DNA from: Nannocystis exedens
Lineage (GTDB): Bacteria; Myxococcota_A; Polyangia; Polyangiales; Polyangiaceae
Assembly: GCA_945865595.1 (NCBI GenBank)
Contig: CAMBEV010000003.1
Coordinates: 1-39,538 of the forward strand
DNA length: 39,538 nt
Direction of reading: 5' to 3'
Below the pieces are notes generated by a model. That model did no database searches. It had not been told where the DNA came from and saw only the letters and a program-made list of their open reading frames with translations. A program made the position numbers and the translations under genes. This document shows, in pieces, positions 27,339 through 36,060 of this stretch (the first letter of the stretch is position 1; each line of letters opens with the position of its first letter).

Positions 27339-27956
27339 TTATTTTTTTGCGCGGATCGTGAGTTTGATTAGCACGTCATCTTTGATGAGGTCGTCCGCTT
27401 TGCCGGCATAGACGATGCCAAAGTCTTTGCGGTTGATACCGAACTCAGCGTCGGCTTCGACCGTATTGCCGATTGCGTGGATAGATGCAGGAAATGAAAT
27501 TGACTTTGTGACGCCGTGAAGGGTCAGGTTGCCCGTGATGGTGGACAAGGAGCCTCTGTTGACGCCCTCTTTGATTTGCGTCGACACGAAGCTCGCCGTC
27601 GGGAACTTCTCGACGTCGAAGAAGTCCGCGCTCTTCAGGTGGCCGGTGAGCTTCGCTTGATCCGTGAACAGTGAAGAGGTGTCGATCTCTACCGAGACGA
27701 AAGACTTCTTGATGGTCCCTGTGAATTTGTTGAAGCCGCCTTCGTGCTTGGCCGTGATTTTGGCGCCGACGAAGGCGATCTTCGAGCCTTCGTTTGAGAA
27801 TGTGAGCGTGGTGGCGCCTTCGTCTTGAGGTTGCGCTGCAGCGGGCGCAACAGGGTTGCTCACCGTTGCCTTGGGGCTGTTCTTGGTTGGATTGGTGTCG
27901 CAAGCAGCGAGGGCAGCGAACAAGACGAGGGAAGCGAAAATAGGAGCTGTGCGCAT
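27339..27956 (-). CDS. YceI-family lipoprotein
   Basis: 205 residues. MRTAPIFASLVLFAALAAC is a lipoprotein signal peptide with Cys19. A Thr/Asn/Pro/Gln spacer is followed by the YceI lipocalin-like beta barrel: SKIAFVGAKITAKHEGGFN at the start, a VSVEIDTSSLFTD segment, LKSADFFDVEKFPTASFVST (the hallmark HLKSxDFFDxxxxPxxxF region), GNLTLHGVTKSISFPA and a final FGINRKDFGI. YceI proteins bind long isoprenoid or other amphipathic lipids in the periplasm. ATG 27956 has AAAGGA 8 bases upstream (27965-27970 on this strand). It is divergent from icmF across 174 bases. A functional link with the nearby mutase or receptor is not shown. Confidence 0.93.
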   Translation of the reverse strand: MRTAPIFASLVLFAALAACDTNPTKNSPKATVSNPVAPAAAQPQDEGATTLTFSNEGSKIAFVGAKITAKHEGGFNKFTGTIKKSFVSVEIDTSSLFTDQAKLTGHLKSADFFDVEKFPTASFVSTQIKEGVNRGSLSTITGNLTLHGVTKSISFPASIHAIGNTVEADAEFGINRKDFGIVYAGKADDLIKDDVLIKLTIRAKK

Positions 27957-28113
27957 AGATGGTTCCTTTGTGTAACCCGCGCACCTTATGCACGGTGAGG
28001 CTGGGCCGTCACGGTCAAACGGGTGGAACGCGGGGTTCGCTTGGTGCGACGAATGGAAGCGCTTCGCGATCCTCGAAGGAGTCGGATGCTGGGAGTATTG
28101 AGCGCATCTAGCA

Positions 28114-28122
28114 TGTGATAAA
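28114..28122 (+). promoter_or_regulatory. candidate extended -10 promoter of icmF
   Basis: TGTGATAAA combines a TG dinucleotide with GATAAA (four of six -10 consensus positions), 8 bases before the icmF GTG at 28131. There is no good -35 element at the normal distance, which is compatible with an extended -10 promoter. The leader would be very short. Confidence 0.3.
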
Positions 28123-28130
28123 ACAAGGGC

Positions 28131-31100
28131 GTGACGAGCCTCACGAAGCCAAAACACCACGTTCGAATTGTCACTGCCGCGTCGCTATTTGACGGGCACG
28201 ACGCGGCGATCAACATCATGCGCCGCATCCTTCAGGCCTCGGGCGCTGAGGTGATCCACCTGGGGCACAATCGGTCCGCTGCCGAGATCGTCGAGTGCGC
28301 CATTCAAGAAGACGCGCAGGCCATCGCAGTCACGAGCTACCAGGGTGGCCACGTCGAGTTCTTCAAGTACATGTTCGACCTCTTGAAGGCGCGAGGTGCA
28401 AAGACGCGCATCTTCGGCGGTGGTGGCGGCACGATTCTGCCTTCCGAAATCACCGAGCTGCACGACTACGGCATCGCCCGCATCTACTCGCCCGACGACG
28501 GTCGCGCGATGGGTCTCGAGGGCATGATCGCCGACGTGATCACCAAGTCCGATTTTGAGATGCGTGACGCGCGGTTAGACAAGTACATTGACGACGCGAA
28601 AAAGTGCGATCCGCAAGCCATCGCGGCGCTCATCACGATCGTTGAGACGCATCCCGAAGCCGCCGAAAGCTTGCGAGCCGCGCTGAACCCGCTCCAAAAA
28701 AAGGTACCGGTCCTCGGCATCACAGGCACTGGGGGGGCAGGGAAGAGCTCCCTCGTCGACGAACTCGTACGCCGCTTTGTTACGGACTTCGCCGACAAGA
28801 CGCTCGCGGTTATCTCGGTCGATCCATCGAAACGTAAATCAGGCGGCGCATTGCTTGGCGACCGCATTCGCATGAACGCGATCTTCAACCCGCGCGTCTA
28901 CATGCGATCGATGGCGACGCGCGAGGCCAACCTCTCGGTGAGTAAGCACGTGCGCGAAGCGATCGCGATCTGCAAAGCCGCCGGCTTCGATCTGATCATC
29001 GTCGAGACGTCGGGCATCGGCCAGTCCGACACTGAAGTGACCGACCTCGCGGACGCATCGCTCTACGTGATGACCAGCGAATACGGCGCTGCCACCCAGC
29101 TCGAGAAAATCGACATGATCGATTTCGCCGACGTGATCGCCATCAACAAGTTCGACAAAGCAGGTTCGCTCGACGCACTTCGCGATGTAAGAAAGCAATA
29201 CAAGCGCAGCAGAACTCTCTTCGCGGCCGATGACGACTCACTGCCCATCGTCGGAACGATCGCGTCGCAGTTTGGTGATCCCGGCACAAGCCGGCTCTAT
29301 CGGCTTCTCATCGAGACGCTCGAGAAGAAAACGGGAGTCGCCTTTCATTCGTCACTCGAAGTGCCCAGTATCGAAAGTGCGAAACTCGCGATCGTGCCTC
29401 CGCAGCGCGTGCGCTACCTCGCCGAGATCGCCGAAGACAGCGATCGCTACCACGCGTGGGTGAAGGAGCAGGCGCAGATCGCGCGGCAGCTCTATCAACT
29501 CAAGGGCGCAATCGCGCTCGTGAAGGGAAGTGGAGCCGAGCTGCGCGAGCGCTACTTGCATATCGAGTCAACGCTTGCGCGTGAGTGCAAGACGCTGCTC
29601 GACGAATGGCCGGCGACCAAAGCGCGGTACGGCGCGAAAATGGTCCAGTTTCAGGTACGAGGTAAGGTCATCGAGCAAGAGCTCACCAGCGAATCACTAT
29701 CGCGCCTTTCGATCCCAAAGGTGTCGCTGCCTCGGTTCGAAGATTGGGGTGACATTCTCACGTGGCAGCTCACCGAAAATGTACCGGGCGAGTTTCCTTT
29801 TGCGGCCGGTGTCTTTCCGCTCAAGCGCGAAGGCGAAGATCCGGCGCGCATGTTTGCAGGCGAGGGCGGGCCCGAACGGACGAACAAGCGCTTTCACTAT
29901 GTGTCGCGTGGGCTTCCAGCCAAACGCCTGTCGACCGCATTCGACTCGGTTACGCTTTATGGAGAGAACCCCGATCATCGGCCAGACATTTACGGCAAGG
30001 TCGGAAATAGCGGCGTCAGCGTTGCGAGTGTCGACGACGCTAAGAAACTCTACAGTGGTTTCGATCTTGCCTCGCCCACCACTAGCGTGTCGATGACGAT
30101 CAACGGGCCCGCGCCCATGTTGCTCGGCTTCTTCTTCAACGCGGCGATCGATCAACAGTGCGAGCGGCACATCCGTGCAGAAGGGCTTGTCGGACAGGTC
30201 GAAAAGAAAATTGACCAAATATACGCCGAGAAGGGTGAGTCACGCCCCGCCTACAACGGTGCGATCCCTGAAGGCAACGACGGCCTCGGCCTCGTGCTCC
30301 TTGGCGTGAGCGGCGACGAAGTGTTGCCGCGTGATGTCTATGAGAAGATTCGCGCAGCCACGCTTGCGCAGGTGCGGGGCACCGTGCAGGCCGATATTTT
30401 GAAAGAAGACCAGGCGCAAAATACGTGCATCTTCTCGACCGAATTCGCGCTCCGCATGATGGGCGACATTCAGCAGTTTTTCATCGACGAAAAAGTTCGC
30501 AACTTCTACTCGGTCTCGATCAGCGGCTACCACATCGCCGAAGCCGGTGCGAACCCGATTAGTCAACTTGCTTTCACGTTGGCCAACGGCTTCACGTTCG
30601 TCGAGTACTACCTCTCGCGCGGCATGAACGTTGACGACTTCGCGCCGAACTTTTCGTTCTTCTTCTCGAACGGTCTCGACCCCGAATACACGGTAATCGG
30701 CAGGGTTGCGCGCCGCATTTGGGCAAAAGCGATCAAGTACAAGTACAAAGGGAACGATCGGTCGCAGAAGCTCAAGTACCACATTCAAACCAGCGGCCGG
30801 AGCCTGCACGCGCAAGAGATCGCGTTCAACGACATCCGCACGACGCTTCAGGCCCTTTGCGCCATTCAGGACAATTGTAACTCGCTCCACACCAATGCTT
30901 ACGACGAAGCCGTCACCACGCCGACCGAGGAGAGCGTCAGGCGCGCGCTCGCGATTCAGCTCGTGATCAACCGCGAGCTGGGGCTCTCGAAGAACGAGAA
31001 TCCGTTGCAGGGTGCATTCATCATCGACGAGCTCACCGAGCTTGTCGAGCAAGCGGTGTACACCGAGTTCCGCCGCATCAGCGACCGCGGTGGGGTGCTC

Positions 31101-31475
31101 GGTGCAATGGAGCGCATGTACCAGCGCACGAAAATTCAGGAAGAGTCGCTCTACTACGAGACGAAGAAGCACGACGGCTCGTTGCCGCTCATTGGCGTGA
31201 ACACCTTCCTCGATCCGAAAGGATCACCCACGGTGATTCCACCCGAGGTCATTCGCTCGACGCGCGAAGAGAAGGAGTATGCGATCGCTTCGCGCGATGC
31301 GTTTCAGCGTCGCAATGCACAGCCTGCTGGTGTCGCACTCGCTCACCTCAAACGCACAGCGGTCGAGCAGGGTAACCTTTTCGGGTCGCTGATGGAGGCG
31401 TGCAAGGTGTGCACGTTGGGCCAGATTTCGAGCGCGCTCTACGAAGTGGGCGGGCAGTACCGACGCAACATGTAG
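28131..31475 (+). CDS. icmF: fused isobutyryl-CoA mutase IcmF (B12-dependent mutase with its G-protein chaperone)
   Basis: 1114 residues in the IcmF order. The N-terminal cobalamin-binding domain has [13 protein letters not shown] (His23 as lower cobalt ligand), [11 protein letters not shown] and [13 protein letters not shown] MeaB-like P-loop GTPase follows, with GTGGAGKS (199-206), [14 protein letters not shown] and NKFDKAGS. The C-terminal TIM-barrel mutase domain has [37 protein letters not shown] and [20 protein letters not shown]. It interconverts isobutyryl-CoA and n-butyryl-CoA, and in some species isovaleryl- and pivalyl-CoA, using adenosylcobalamin; the fused GTPase loads and protects the cofactor. 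It fits branched-chain acyl metabolism, a known trait of myxobacteria. GTG 28131 is the start that gives the standard N-terminus. The gene appears monocistronic. Confidence 0.96.
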   Translation: MTSLTKPKHHVRIVTAASLFDGHDAAINIMRRILQASGAEVIHLGHNRSAAEIVECAIQEDAQAIAVTSYQGGHVEFFKYMFDLLKARGAKTRIFGGGGGTILPSEITELHDYGIARIYSPDDGRAMGLEGMIADVITKSDFEMRDARLDKYIDDAKKCDPQAIAALITIVETHPEAAESLRAALNPLQKKVPVLGITGTGGAGKSSLVDELVRRFVTDFADKTLAVISVDPSKRKSGGALLGDRIRMNAIFNPRVYMRSMATREANLSVSKHVREAIAICKAAGFDLIIVETSGIGQSDTEVTDLADASLYVMTSEYGAATQLEKIDMIDFADVIAINKFDKAGSLDALRDVRKQYKRSRTLFAADDDSLPIVGTIASQFGDPGTSRLYRLLIETLEKKTGVAFHSSLEVPSIESAKLAIVPPQRVRYLAEIAEDSDRYHAWVKEQAQIARQLYQLKGAIALVKGSGAELRERYLHIESTLARECKTLLDEWPATKARYGAKMVQFQVRGKVIEQELTSESLSRLSIPKVSLPRFEDWGDILTWQLTENVPGEFPFAAGVFPLKREGEDPARMFAGEGGPERTNKRFHYVSRGLPAKRLSTAFDSVTLYGENPDHRPDIYGKVGNSGVSVASVDDAKKLYSGFDLASPTTSVSMTINGPAPMLLGFFFNAAIDQQCERHIRAEGLVGQVEKKIDQIYAEKGESRPAYNGAIPEGNDGLGLVLLGVSGDEVLPRDVYEKIRAATLAQVRGTVQADILKEDQAQNTCIFSTEFALRMMGDIQQFFIDEKVRNFYSVSISGYHIAEAGANPISQLAFTLANGFTFVEYYLSRGMNVDDFAPNFSFFFSNGLDPEYTVIGRVARRIWAKAIKYKYKGNDRSQKLKYHIQTSGRSLHAQEIAFNDIRTTLQALCAIQDNCNSLHTNAYDEAVTTPTEESVRRALAIQLVINRELGLSKNENPLQGAFIIDELTELVEQAVYTEFRRISDRGGVLGAMERMYQRTKIQEESLYYETKKHDGSLPLIGVNTFLDPKGSPTVIPPEVIRSTREEKEYAIASRDAFQRRNAQPAGVALAHLKRTAVEQGNLFGSLMEACKVCTLGQISSALYEVGGQYRRNM

Positions 31476-31573
31476 TTGCGAGGGCCTGCGATTGACGCGT
31501 AACAAGCGAGCCCCTGTCGCGTACATGAGCTTCGCACCCTCACGTATCAACTCGCGCGTGCTAGGATTGAGTC

Positions 31574-31828
31574 GTGAGCCTAAACGATACTCACCCGAAG
31601 ATTGAGGCCATCCTCATCGAAGGCTATCGACGGATGAGCGCCGCGGAAAAAATGGCACGTGTGAGGGCAATGTCCGTGGCGGTTCAGGTCCTTGGGCTCG
31701 CAGATGTTCGCCGCGCTCATCCAGATGCCGACGAGCGCGAGCTTGCTCTGCGCCTTGCATCGCGTCGCCTTGATGCCGAAACCATGCGCCGCGCGTTCGG
31801 TTGGGACCCTGAATTAGAGGGGTTCTAA
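31574..31828 (+). CDS. small partner protein of a nucleotidyltransferase pair
   Basis: 84 residues, GTG start at 31574. The sequence is a helical protein of the kind often found just upstream of small nucleotidyltransferase genes: RRMSAAEKMARVRAMSVAVQ, then DVRRAHPDADERELALRLAS, ending in MRRAFGWDPELEGF. The combination of HPDASERELRLRL-like and AFGWDPE-like segments is one I recognise from such pairs, though the function is not established. It contains no DNA-binding helix-turn-helix that I can identify. The stop at 31826-31828 is 2 bases before the TTG start of the next gene, and the ribosome site of that gene overlaps this gene's last codons, so expression is coupled. An antitoxin role is inferred from arrangement only. 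Confidence 0.7.
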   Translation: MSLNDTHPKIEAILIEGYRRMSAAEKMARVRAMSVAVQVLGLADVRRAHPDADERELALRLASRRLDAETMRRAFGWDPELEGF

Positions 31829-31830
31829 CC

Positions 31831-32403
31831 TTGTTGGGAGACCCGCTCCTCGTCGTGGCAAAAATTGGCAAGGTGCTTGACGAACTGGGCATTCGCTACG
31901 TTGTCGGTGGATCGGTGGCTAGTTCTGTGTATGGCGTGCCCCGCGCGACGCAGGATGTTGATCTCGTGGCCGAACTATTCGGTAAGCATGTGGACCCCCT
32001 CGTCGCGATGCTTGCGAACGATTTCTACATCGATGCCGAGATGATTCGCGACGCGATTACACGGCGGGCGAGCTTCAACGTTGTGCATCTCGGGACCATG
32101 TTCAAGGCCGACATTTTTCTTTTCAAGCGTGAGCCGTGGATGGAAAGCGAGATGTCGCGCGGTCGTCTCGAAACGCTTGCGACCGAGGCTGGGCCGGTCA
32201 CGATTCGCTTCGCTTCGCCAGAAGACACGCTGCTTCATAAGCTCGTCTGGTTTCGCGCAGGCGGTGAGATCTCGGAGCGCCAGTGGGGCGACGTCCTCGG
32301 GGTGCTCAAGATACAGGGAGTGCGACTTGATCAGCACTACCTTGAGGCGTGGGCTCCACAGCTCGGCATCGCGGATCTCTTGCAGCGGGCGCAAACGCGC
32401 TGA
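31831..32403 (+). CDS. small nucleotidyltransferase, toxin-like
   Basis: 190 residues. The nucleotidyltransferase core has VVGGSVASSVYG (GGS at 26-28), the metal pair in TQDVDLV (Asp42, Asp44) and a third carboxylate in FKADIFLF (Asp94). ASPEDTLLHKLVWFRAGGE supplies the C-terminal segment with the conserved Lys found in this branch, and a final region with an SERQWGDVLG motif resembles the AbiEii/DUF6036 type. There is no ATG or GTG in position; TTG 31831 (or the adjacent TTG 31834) is taken because GAGGGG at 31817-31822 is correctly spaced and the frame starts there. Together with the upstream gene it forms a compact two-gene module distinct in partner from the one at the left edge. Confidence 0.75.
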   Translation: MLGDPLLVVAKIGKVLDELGIRYVVGGSVASSVYGVPRATQDVDLVAELFGKHVDPLVAMLANDFYIDAEMIRDAITRRASFNVVHLGTMFKADIFLFKREPWMESEMSRGRLETLATEAGPVTIRFASPEDTLLHKLVWFRAGGEISERQWGDVLGVLKIQGVRLDQHYLEAWAPQLGIADLLQRAQTR

Positions 32404-32669
32404 CACGGAATTGCCGAGGTCTTGTTTGGACGCGGCGGGAGTGTCGACACGCACACCGCAAGGCCGCACTCATGGAAATTGCCCGCCCGTACGGTTTCGG
32501 GCACCTTCGCCGCGTCAGCGTCCACGCGCGACACGAAGGCTCAGGGATCTAGACATGGGCCTTCATCTGTGCGCGGTCGTGCTCATCACCTGCGAGATGT
32601 CGTGAGTCGTCGCCACTTCTCGGCCGGTGGCTCGATGTGAAGATTTCTCCGCTTTCAGGCCGCCGTTAA

Positions 32670-33028
32670 CATTGCCAAACGCCGGAGTGGGACCGAGCGC
32701 TTCCCGTCGCGAGCACTGCGTTCGCGACGAAAGTCTACTCGCTTGACCAATTCTCAGACAAAGTTTGGCAAGGCGCGGGTAAGCAGCAGCGCCTTGCCCT
32801 CGCGGAATGGTGGCGCGGGGCATCTCGAAGGCGAGACGATATTCGCGAATGTTTCGACGTCGAACCGCTCAAGGAGACGGCGGCCAAACTCGCTGGCGAA
32901 GCGCTCGCCACACTCCCGCCAACACCTTCACACCTGAGGGCCGAACGTCGCAAACAGCGTGAACAAAATGCGCCTCCGACATGGCGCGACATGTGGGTGC
33001 TGCTATGCCCCGTGGTGGAGGACAGGGG
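32670..33028 (+). pseudogene. possible decayed gene fragment; no function assigned
   Basis: The 625 bases between the nucleotidyltransferase and the next lipoprotein hold no convincing intact gene. From 32670 (just after a TAA at 32667) one plus-strand frame is open and reads like protein through about 33000: VYSLDQFSDKVWQGAGKQQR, then LALAEWWRGASRRRDDIREC, then EPLKETAAKLAGEALATLP and TWRDMWVLL. There is no start codon at its beginning and no ribosome site. It runs into the signal-peptide region of the next gene in another frame, so it looks like a remnant. I recognise no family. The stretch 32404-32669 shows no gene I can support on either strand. Confidence 0.3.
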
Positions 33029-33946
33029 ATGTCAAAAGTCTACGTCGCAGCCGGTGCGCTGCTTTTTGCGGCCTGCGCTGTCGCGGAAGAGCCGCGTTTT
33101 GGGGATTCGCCAGGGAACCACCCGGTCCAGGACGAGCCACCGTCGGCACTGGGCCAAACCACCCGAGCGCCCCGATGTGGCGATCAGACCTGCGATGCGA
33201 CCGAGAGCTGCACGACGTGTCCGACCGATTGTGGGCAGTGCCCAAAGTGCGCGCTTGCGCCTTCGTGTACCTCAGCCGTTTCGGTGCCGGCCTCCACTGC
33301 CCATCAAACTAACCTGGATATCAAAGAAGATAGTCCAAGCAAGTCGTCGTCAAAGGACACCGGCGCTGCTGCTGCGGGCTGCCTTGACGCACAACTGCGC
33401 ATGCGGGTGAAGAAGCTGAAGGTCAGCAAGGGCGGTGGCGAGGGCTATTGCGTGGTGACCGCGAGCGATGGCGTCAGTTCGGAAGTGGCCATGACTTCCA
33501 AGACGCGCAATCTGGGCAAGGGCGACGAACACTATTTCGACCCGAATGGTTCGATGTTCTGGGGCGCCGGTGGGCTCCGCGCGACGATGAACAACTTGAC
33601 CATCACGTACAACTGCTTTCGCGTGAAGAGCGACGCTTGGTCAAAGGTCTTCAACGCGATAGCCGATGCGGCGGGTGAGGTAGGCACCCAGGCGGGGGAT
33701 TACGGCTGGGCCTTCGGTTTGGGTGAGGTGGCGGCGAGTGCGGCGGCGGCTGGCATCAAAGCGGCCAGCGGCGACGAGCTGCGCCTTAACGCGCAGCAGA
33801 CGATCCATCGCAACGAGCTGTTCTCTCTGACCAACGGGAAGTACTGGACCATCAAGAAGGATGGCGGAGACCTGTTCAATCCGTGGGAGTGGGAGCTAAC
33901 CGTCGAAAGCTGGGGCTGCGCGGACGCCACCTCCATTCCGCGCTGA
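33029..33946 (+). CDS. secreted lipoprotein with a myxobacterial CG..C/CPxDCG cysteine motif
   Basis: 305 residues. MSKVYVAAGALLFAAC is a lipoprotein signal peptide (Cys16); ATG 33029 has GGAGG at 33017-33021. A short linker leads to the motif CGDQTCDATESCTTCPTDCG at about 50-69, a Cys-rich unit of the CGNGxCxxxETCxxCPxDCG kind that recurs in myxobacterial surface proteins. A Ser/Lys/Asp-rich spacer follows, then a C-terminal domain (about 110-305) of beta-strands around a small Ala/Gly-rich helical hairpin, with three or four cysteines and an aromatic, Trp-rich end (WEWELTVESWGC). That domain is not recognised. A role at the cell surface is likely from the signal and motif alone. Confidence 0.8.
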   Translation: MSKVYVAAGALLFAACAVAEEPRFGDSPGNHPVQDEPPSALGQTTRAPRCGDQTCDATESCTTCPTDCGQCPKCALAPSCTSAVSVPASTAHQTNLDIKEDSPSKSSSKDTGAAAAGCLDAQLRMRVKKLKVSKGGGEGYCVVTASDGVSSEVAMTSKTRNLGKGDEHYFDPNGSMFWGAGGLRATMNNLTITYNCFRVKSDAWSKVFNAIADAAGEVGTQAGDYGWAFGLGEVAASAAAAGIKAASGDELRLNAQQTIHRNELFSLTNGKYWTIKKDGGDLFNPWEWELTVESWGCADATSIPR

Positions 33947-33958
33947 CGGCCCGCTGGG

Positions 33959-36001
33959 TCACCCCCCCAACGAAGCCAACGCCGCAAGCAACGCATCGGC
34001 GCTGTTGGCCATCTCGTCGGTCGACAGCGAAGGCTCGTCGGCAACTTCGCGTCGCAAGAGGAGCTCGTCCGGAACGTCGAGAAGGAAGCGACTCGGTGTG
34101 CGTGGCAGCGCATTGCCACGCGTGACGCGAGCGGTTGCGCGCGACAGGTACAGCTTCGACTTGGCGCGTGTCACTCCGACGTAAAAGAGGCGGCGCTCTT
34201 CCTCGATGTCGGCCGGTACGGAATCGGTGAGCTTCGTGTCGAGCGTGCGCGCGTGAGGCAAGAGGCCTTCTTCGAGCCCGATGAAAAACACGACGTCGAA
34301 CTCGAGGCCTTTTGCGCCGTGCAGCGTTGAGAGCACGACCGCCGATTTTGCGTCGTCATCATCGCCACCAAAGTCGAGCATCAGCGCTTGAAGAAAACTG
34401 CCGAGGCTGTCTTTGCCTTGCGCCGCCTCTTGATTGCTGAGTCGTCGCTCGCGGCGTTCGAAGGTGTTGAAGAGCGCTTCGATGTTTCCCCAGCGCCGGC
34501 TCGCCGCGTCTTTATTCGGTGACGAGACATCGATGTCCAAACGCAGACCGATCTCATCCGCGATCGCACGAAGCATTGCGCTCGCCGGCTCACCGCGTGA
34601 CAGCACAGCCTTCGCGTTCTGGATCACACGCTCGAGCACGCGACAACCCGACCGAGTGGGGCTTGGCAAGTGGTCGATGCCGTCGGCGCGCTCCACGGCT
34701 TGCCACAGCGTCCAGCCGTTCGCGAAGGCGCCCGTCGTGAGCTTCTCAAGCCCGGTCTCGCCGATGCCGCGCGCGGGATAGTTGATGACACGCCGCAAGC
34801 TGATCTCATCGTAACTATTGATGACCACTTTTGCGTAGGCGAGCAGGTCCTTGACTTCTTTGCGCTCGAAAAATTGCGTTCCGCCAATCAGTCGATAGGG
34901 CACGCCGTTTTCGCGCAGGGCCGCCTCGATGAGCATGCTCTGGCTGTTCGAGCGATAGAGAACCGCGATTTCTTCCGGCTTGATTCCCGCTTTTGTGTGC
35001 TTGCGCGCTTCACGTGCGACGAACGACGCCTCGGCTTCGGGTGTGCTTGCGACGACGGCTTCAACGGGGTCGCCTCCGGTCTTCGACGTAAACAGGGCCT
35101 TCGGATACTTGGCGTCCGTGCGCTTGGCGATCGCTGCGTTGGCGACGGCAAGGACGGGGCTCACCGAGCGGTAATTCTGCTCAAGTTTGATGACCTTTGC
35201 GCCTTTGAAGTGGTCCTCGAATTCGAGGATGTTTCGCACGTCGGCGCCTCGCCACGCGTAGATGGACTGGTCGTCGTCGCCCACCACGCAGATGTTGCGA
35301 TAAGGTTCAGAAAGTTGACGAAGCAGCTGAAGCTGCGCGCGGTTCGTGTCCTGATACTCATCGACCATGAGGTAGCGGTAGCGCTCTCGCCATCGCTGCA
35401 GGATCGCGGGCTGCGATTCCCACAGACGCGCGACTTCGCAGACGAGATCGTCAAAGTCGTACGCGCGAAACTGCCGAAGGGCCGATTGGTACTTCGGAAA
35501 GATCAATTTAGCCATCTCGTCGTACTCGTCGACTTCGGGCATGTCGTCGGCGTGCATGAACGCGTTCTTGGCGTTCGAAATGCGCGACAAAATGGCGGAT
35601 GCGTCGAGGTTGCGTCCGACGTTGATCGACCGCATGCACTCTTTGATGGCACCGAGGGCGTCACCTTGGTCGAAGATCGTAAACGTCCCACCGAGGGCTC
35701 GGCGTTCCTCCTTGAGGACCTGCAAGCCAAACGAGTGAAAGGTCGAAATTGTCAACGCGCTTGATGAAGCGCGACCCTTTGGGCCAAGCAGCTGCGCAAC
35801 ACGTTCGCGCATTTCGCCTGCGGCCTTGTTGGTGAAGGTGAGCGCGACGATGGCGCGAGCGGGCACGCCCTTTTCGAGAAGGCGCACCATCCGTTGTGTG
35901 ATCACCCGTGTTTTCCCGGAGCCGGCGCCCGCGAGAATCAGAAGCGGCCCCTCTTGATGCTCGACCGCTTCAAGTTGCGCAGGGTTCAGCCGGAGCGACA
36001 T
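33959..36001 (-). CDS. UvrD/Rep-family ATP-dependent DNA helicase
   Basis: 680 residues with all superfamily 1A motifs: LNPAQLEAVEH (Q motif), LAGAGSGKT (23-31, Walker A), FTNKAAGEMRERV (Ia), MVDEYQDTNRAQ (II), VVGDDDQSIYAWRGADV (III), KLEQNYRS (IV), STLHGAKGLEFDVVFFIGLE (V) and YVGVTRAKSKLYLS (VI). It unwinds DNA with 3'-5' polarity and would act in repair or in removal of blocks at forks. The length is closest to Rep (about 670) rather than UvrD or PcrA (720 or more), and no C-terminal Tudor-like tail is apparent, so I leave the name open. ATG 36001 opens directly into MSLRLNPAQ. It is divergent from the large lipoprotein gene. Confidence 0.95.
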   Translation of the reverse strand: MSLRLNPAQLEAVEHQEGPLLILAGAGSGKTRVITQRMVRLLEKGVPARAIVALTFTNKAAGEMRERVAQLLGPKGRASSSALTISTFHSFGLQVLKEERRALGGTFTIFDQGDALGAIKECMRSINVGRNLDASAILSRISNAKNAFMHADDMPEVDEYDEMAKLIFPKYQSALRQFRAYDFDDLVCEVARLWESQPAILQRWRERYRYLMVDEYQDTNRAQLQLLRQLSEPYRNICVVGDDDQSIYAWRGADVRNILEFEDHFKGAKVIKLEQNYRSVSPVLAVANAAIAKRTDAKYPKALFTSKTGGDPVEAVVASTPEAEASFVAREARKHTKAGIKPEEIAVLYRSNSQSMLIEAALRENGVPYRLIGGTQFFERKEVKDLLAYAKVVINSYDEISLRRVINYPARGIGETGLEKLTTGAFANGWTLWQAVERADGIDHLPSPTRSGCRVLERVIQNAKAVLSRGEPASAMLRAIADEIGLRLDIDVSSPNKDAASRRWGNIEALFNTFERRERRLSNQEAAQGKDSLGSFLQALMLDFGGDDDDAKSAVVLSTLHGAKGLEFDVVFFIGLEEGLLPHARTLDTKLTDSVPADIEEERRLFYVGVTRAKSKLYLSRATARVTRGNALPRTPSRFLLDVPDELLLRREVADEPSLSTDEMANSADALLAALASLGG

Positions 36002-36060
36002 GGGGGGTGCTTATCAATCACAGCTTGCGTGTTGCGGCCAGCATGCGTACCAAAAAGGCC

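Noticed and set aside
27064-27339. Minus-strand open frame of 91 codons between the TonB receptor and YceI genes
   Set aside because: It is the antisense of the SRPBCC remnant, which reads like a known family on the plus strand; the minus-strand product has no recognisable pattern.
30240-31172. Long minus-strand open frame inside icmF
   Set aside because: High-G+C genes commonly leave antisense frames open; icmF is unmistakable on the plus strand.
34670-35764. 364-codon plus-strand open frame inside the helicase gene
   Set aside because: It is an antisense shadow of the UvrD/Rep gene with no protein-like motifs or ribosome site.
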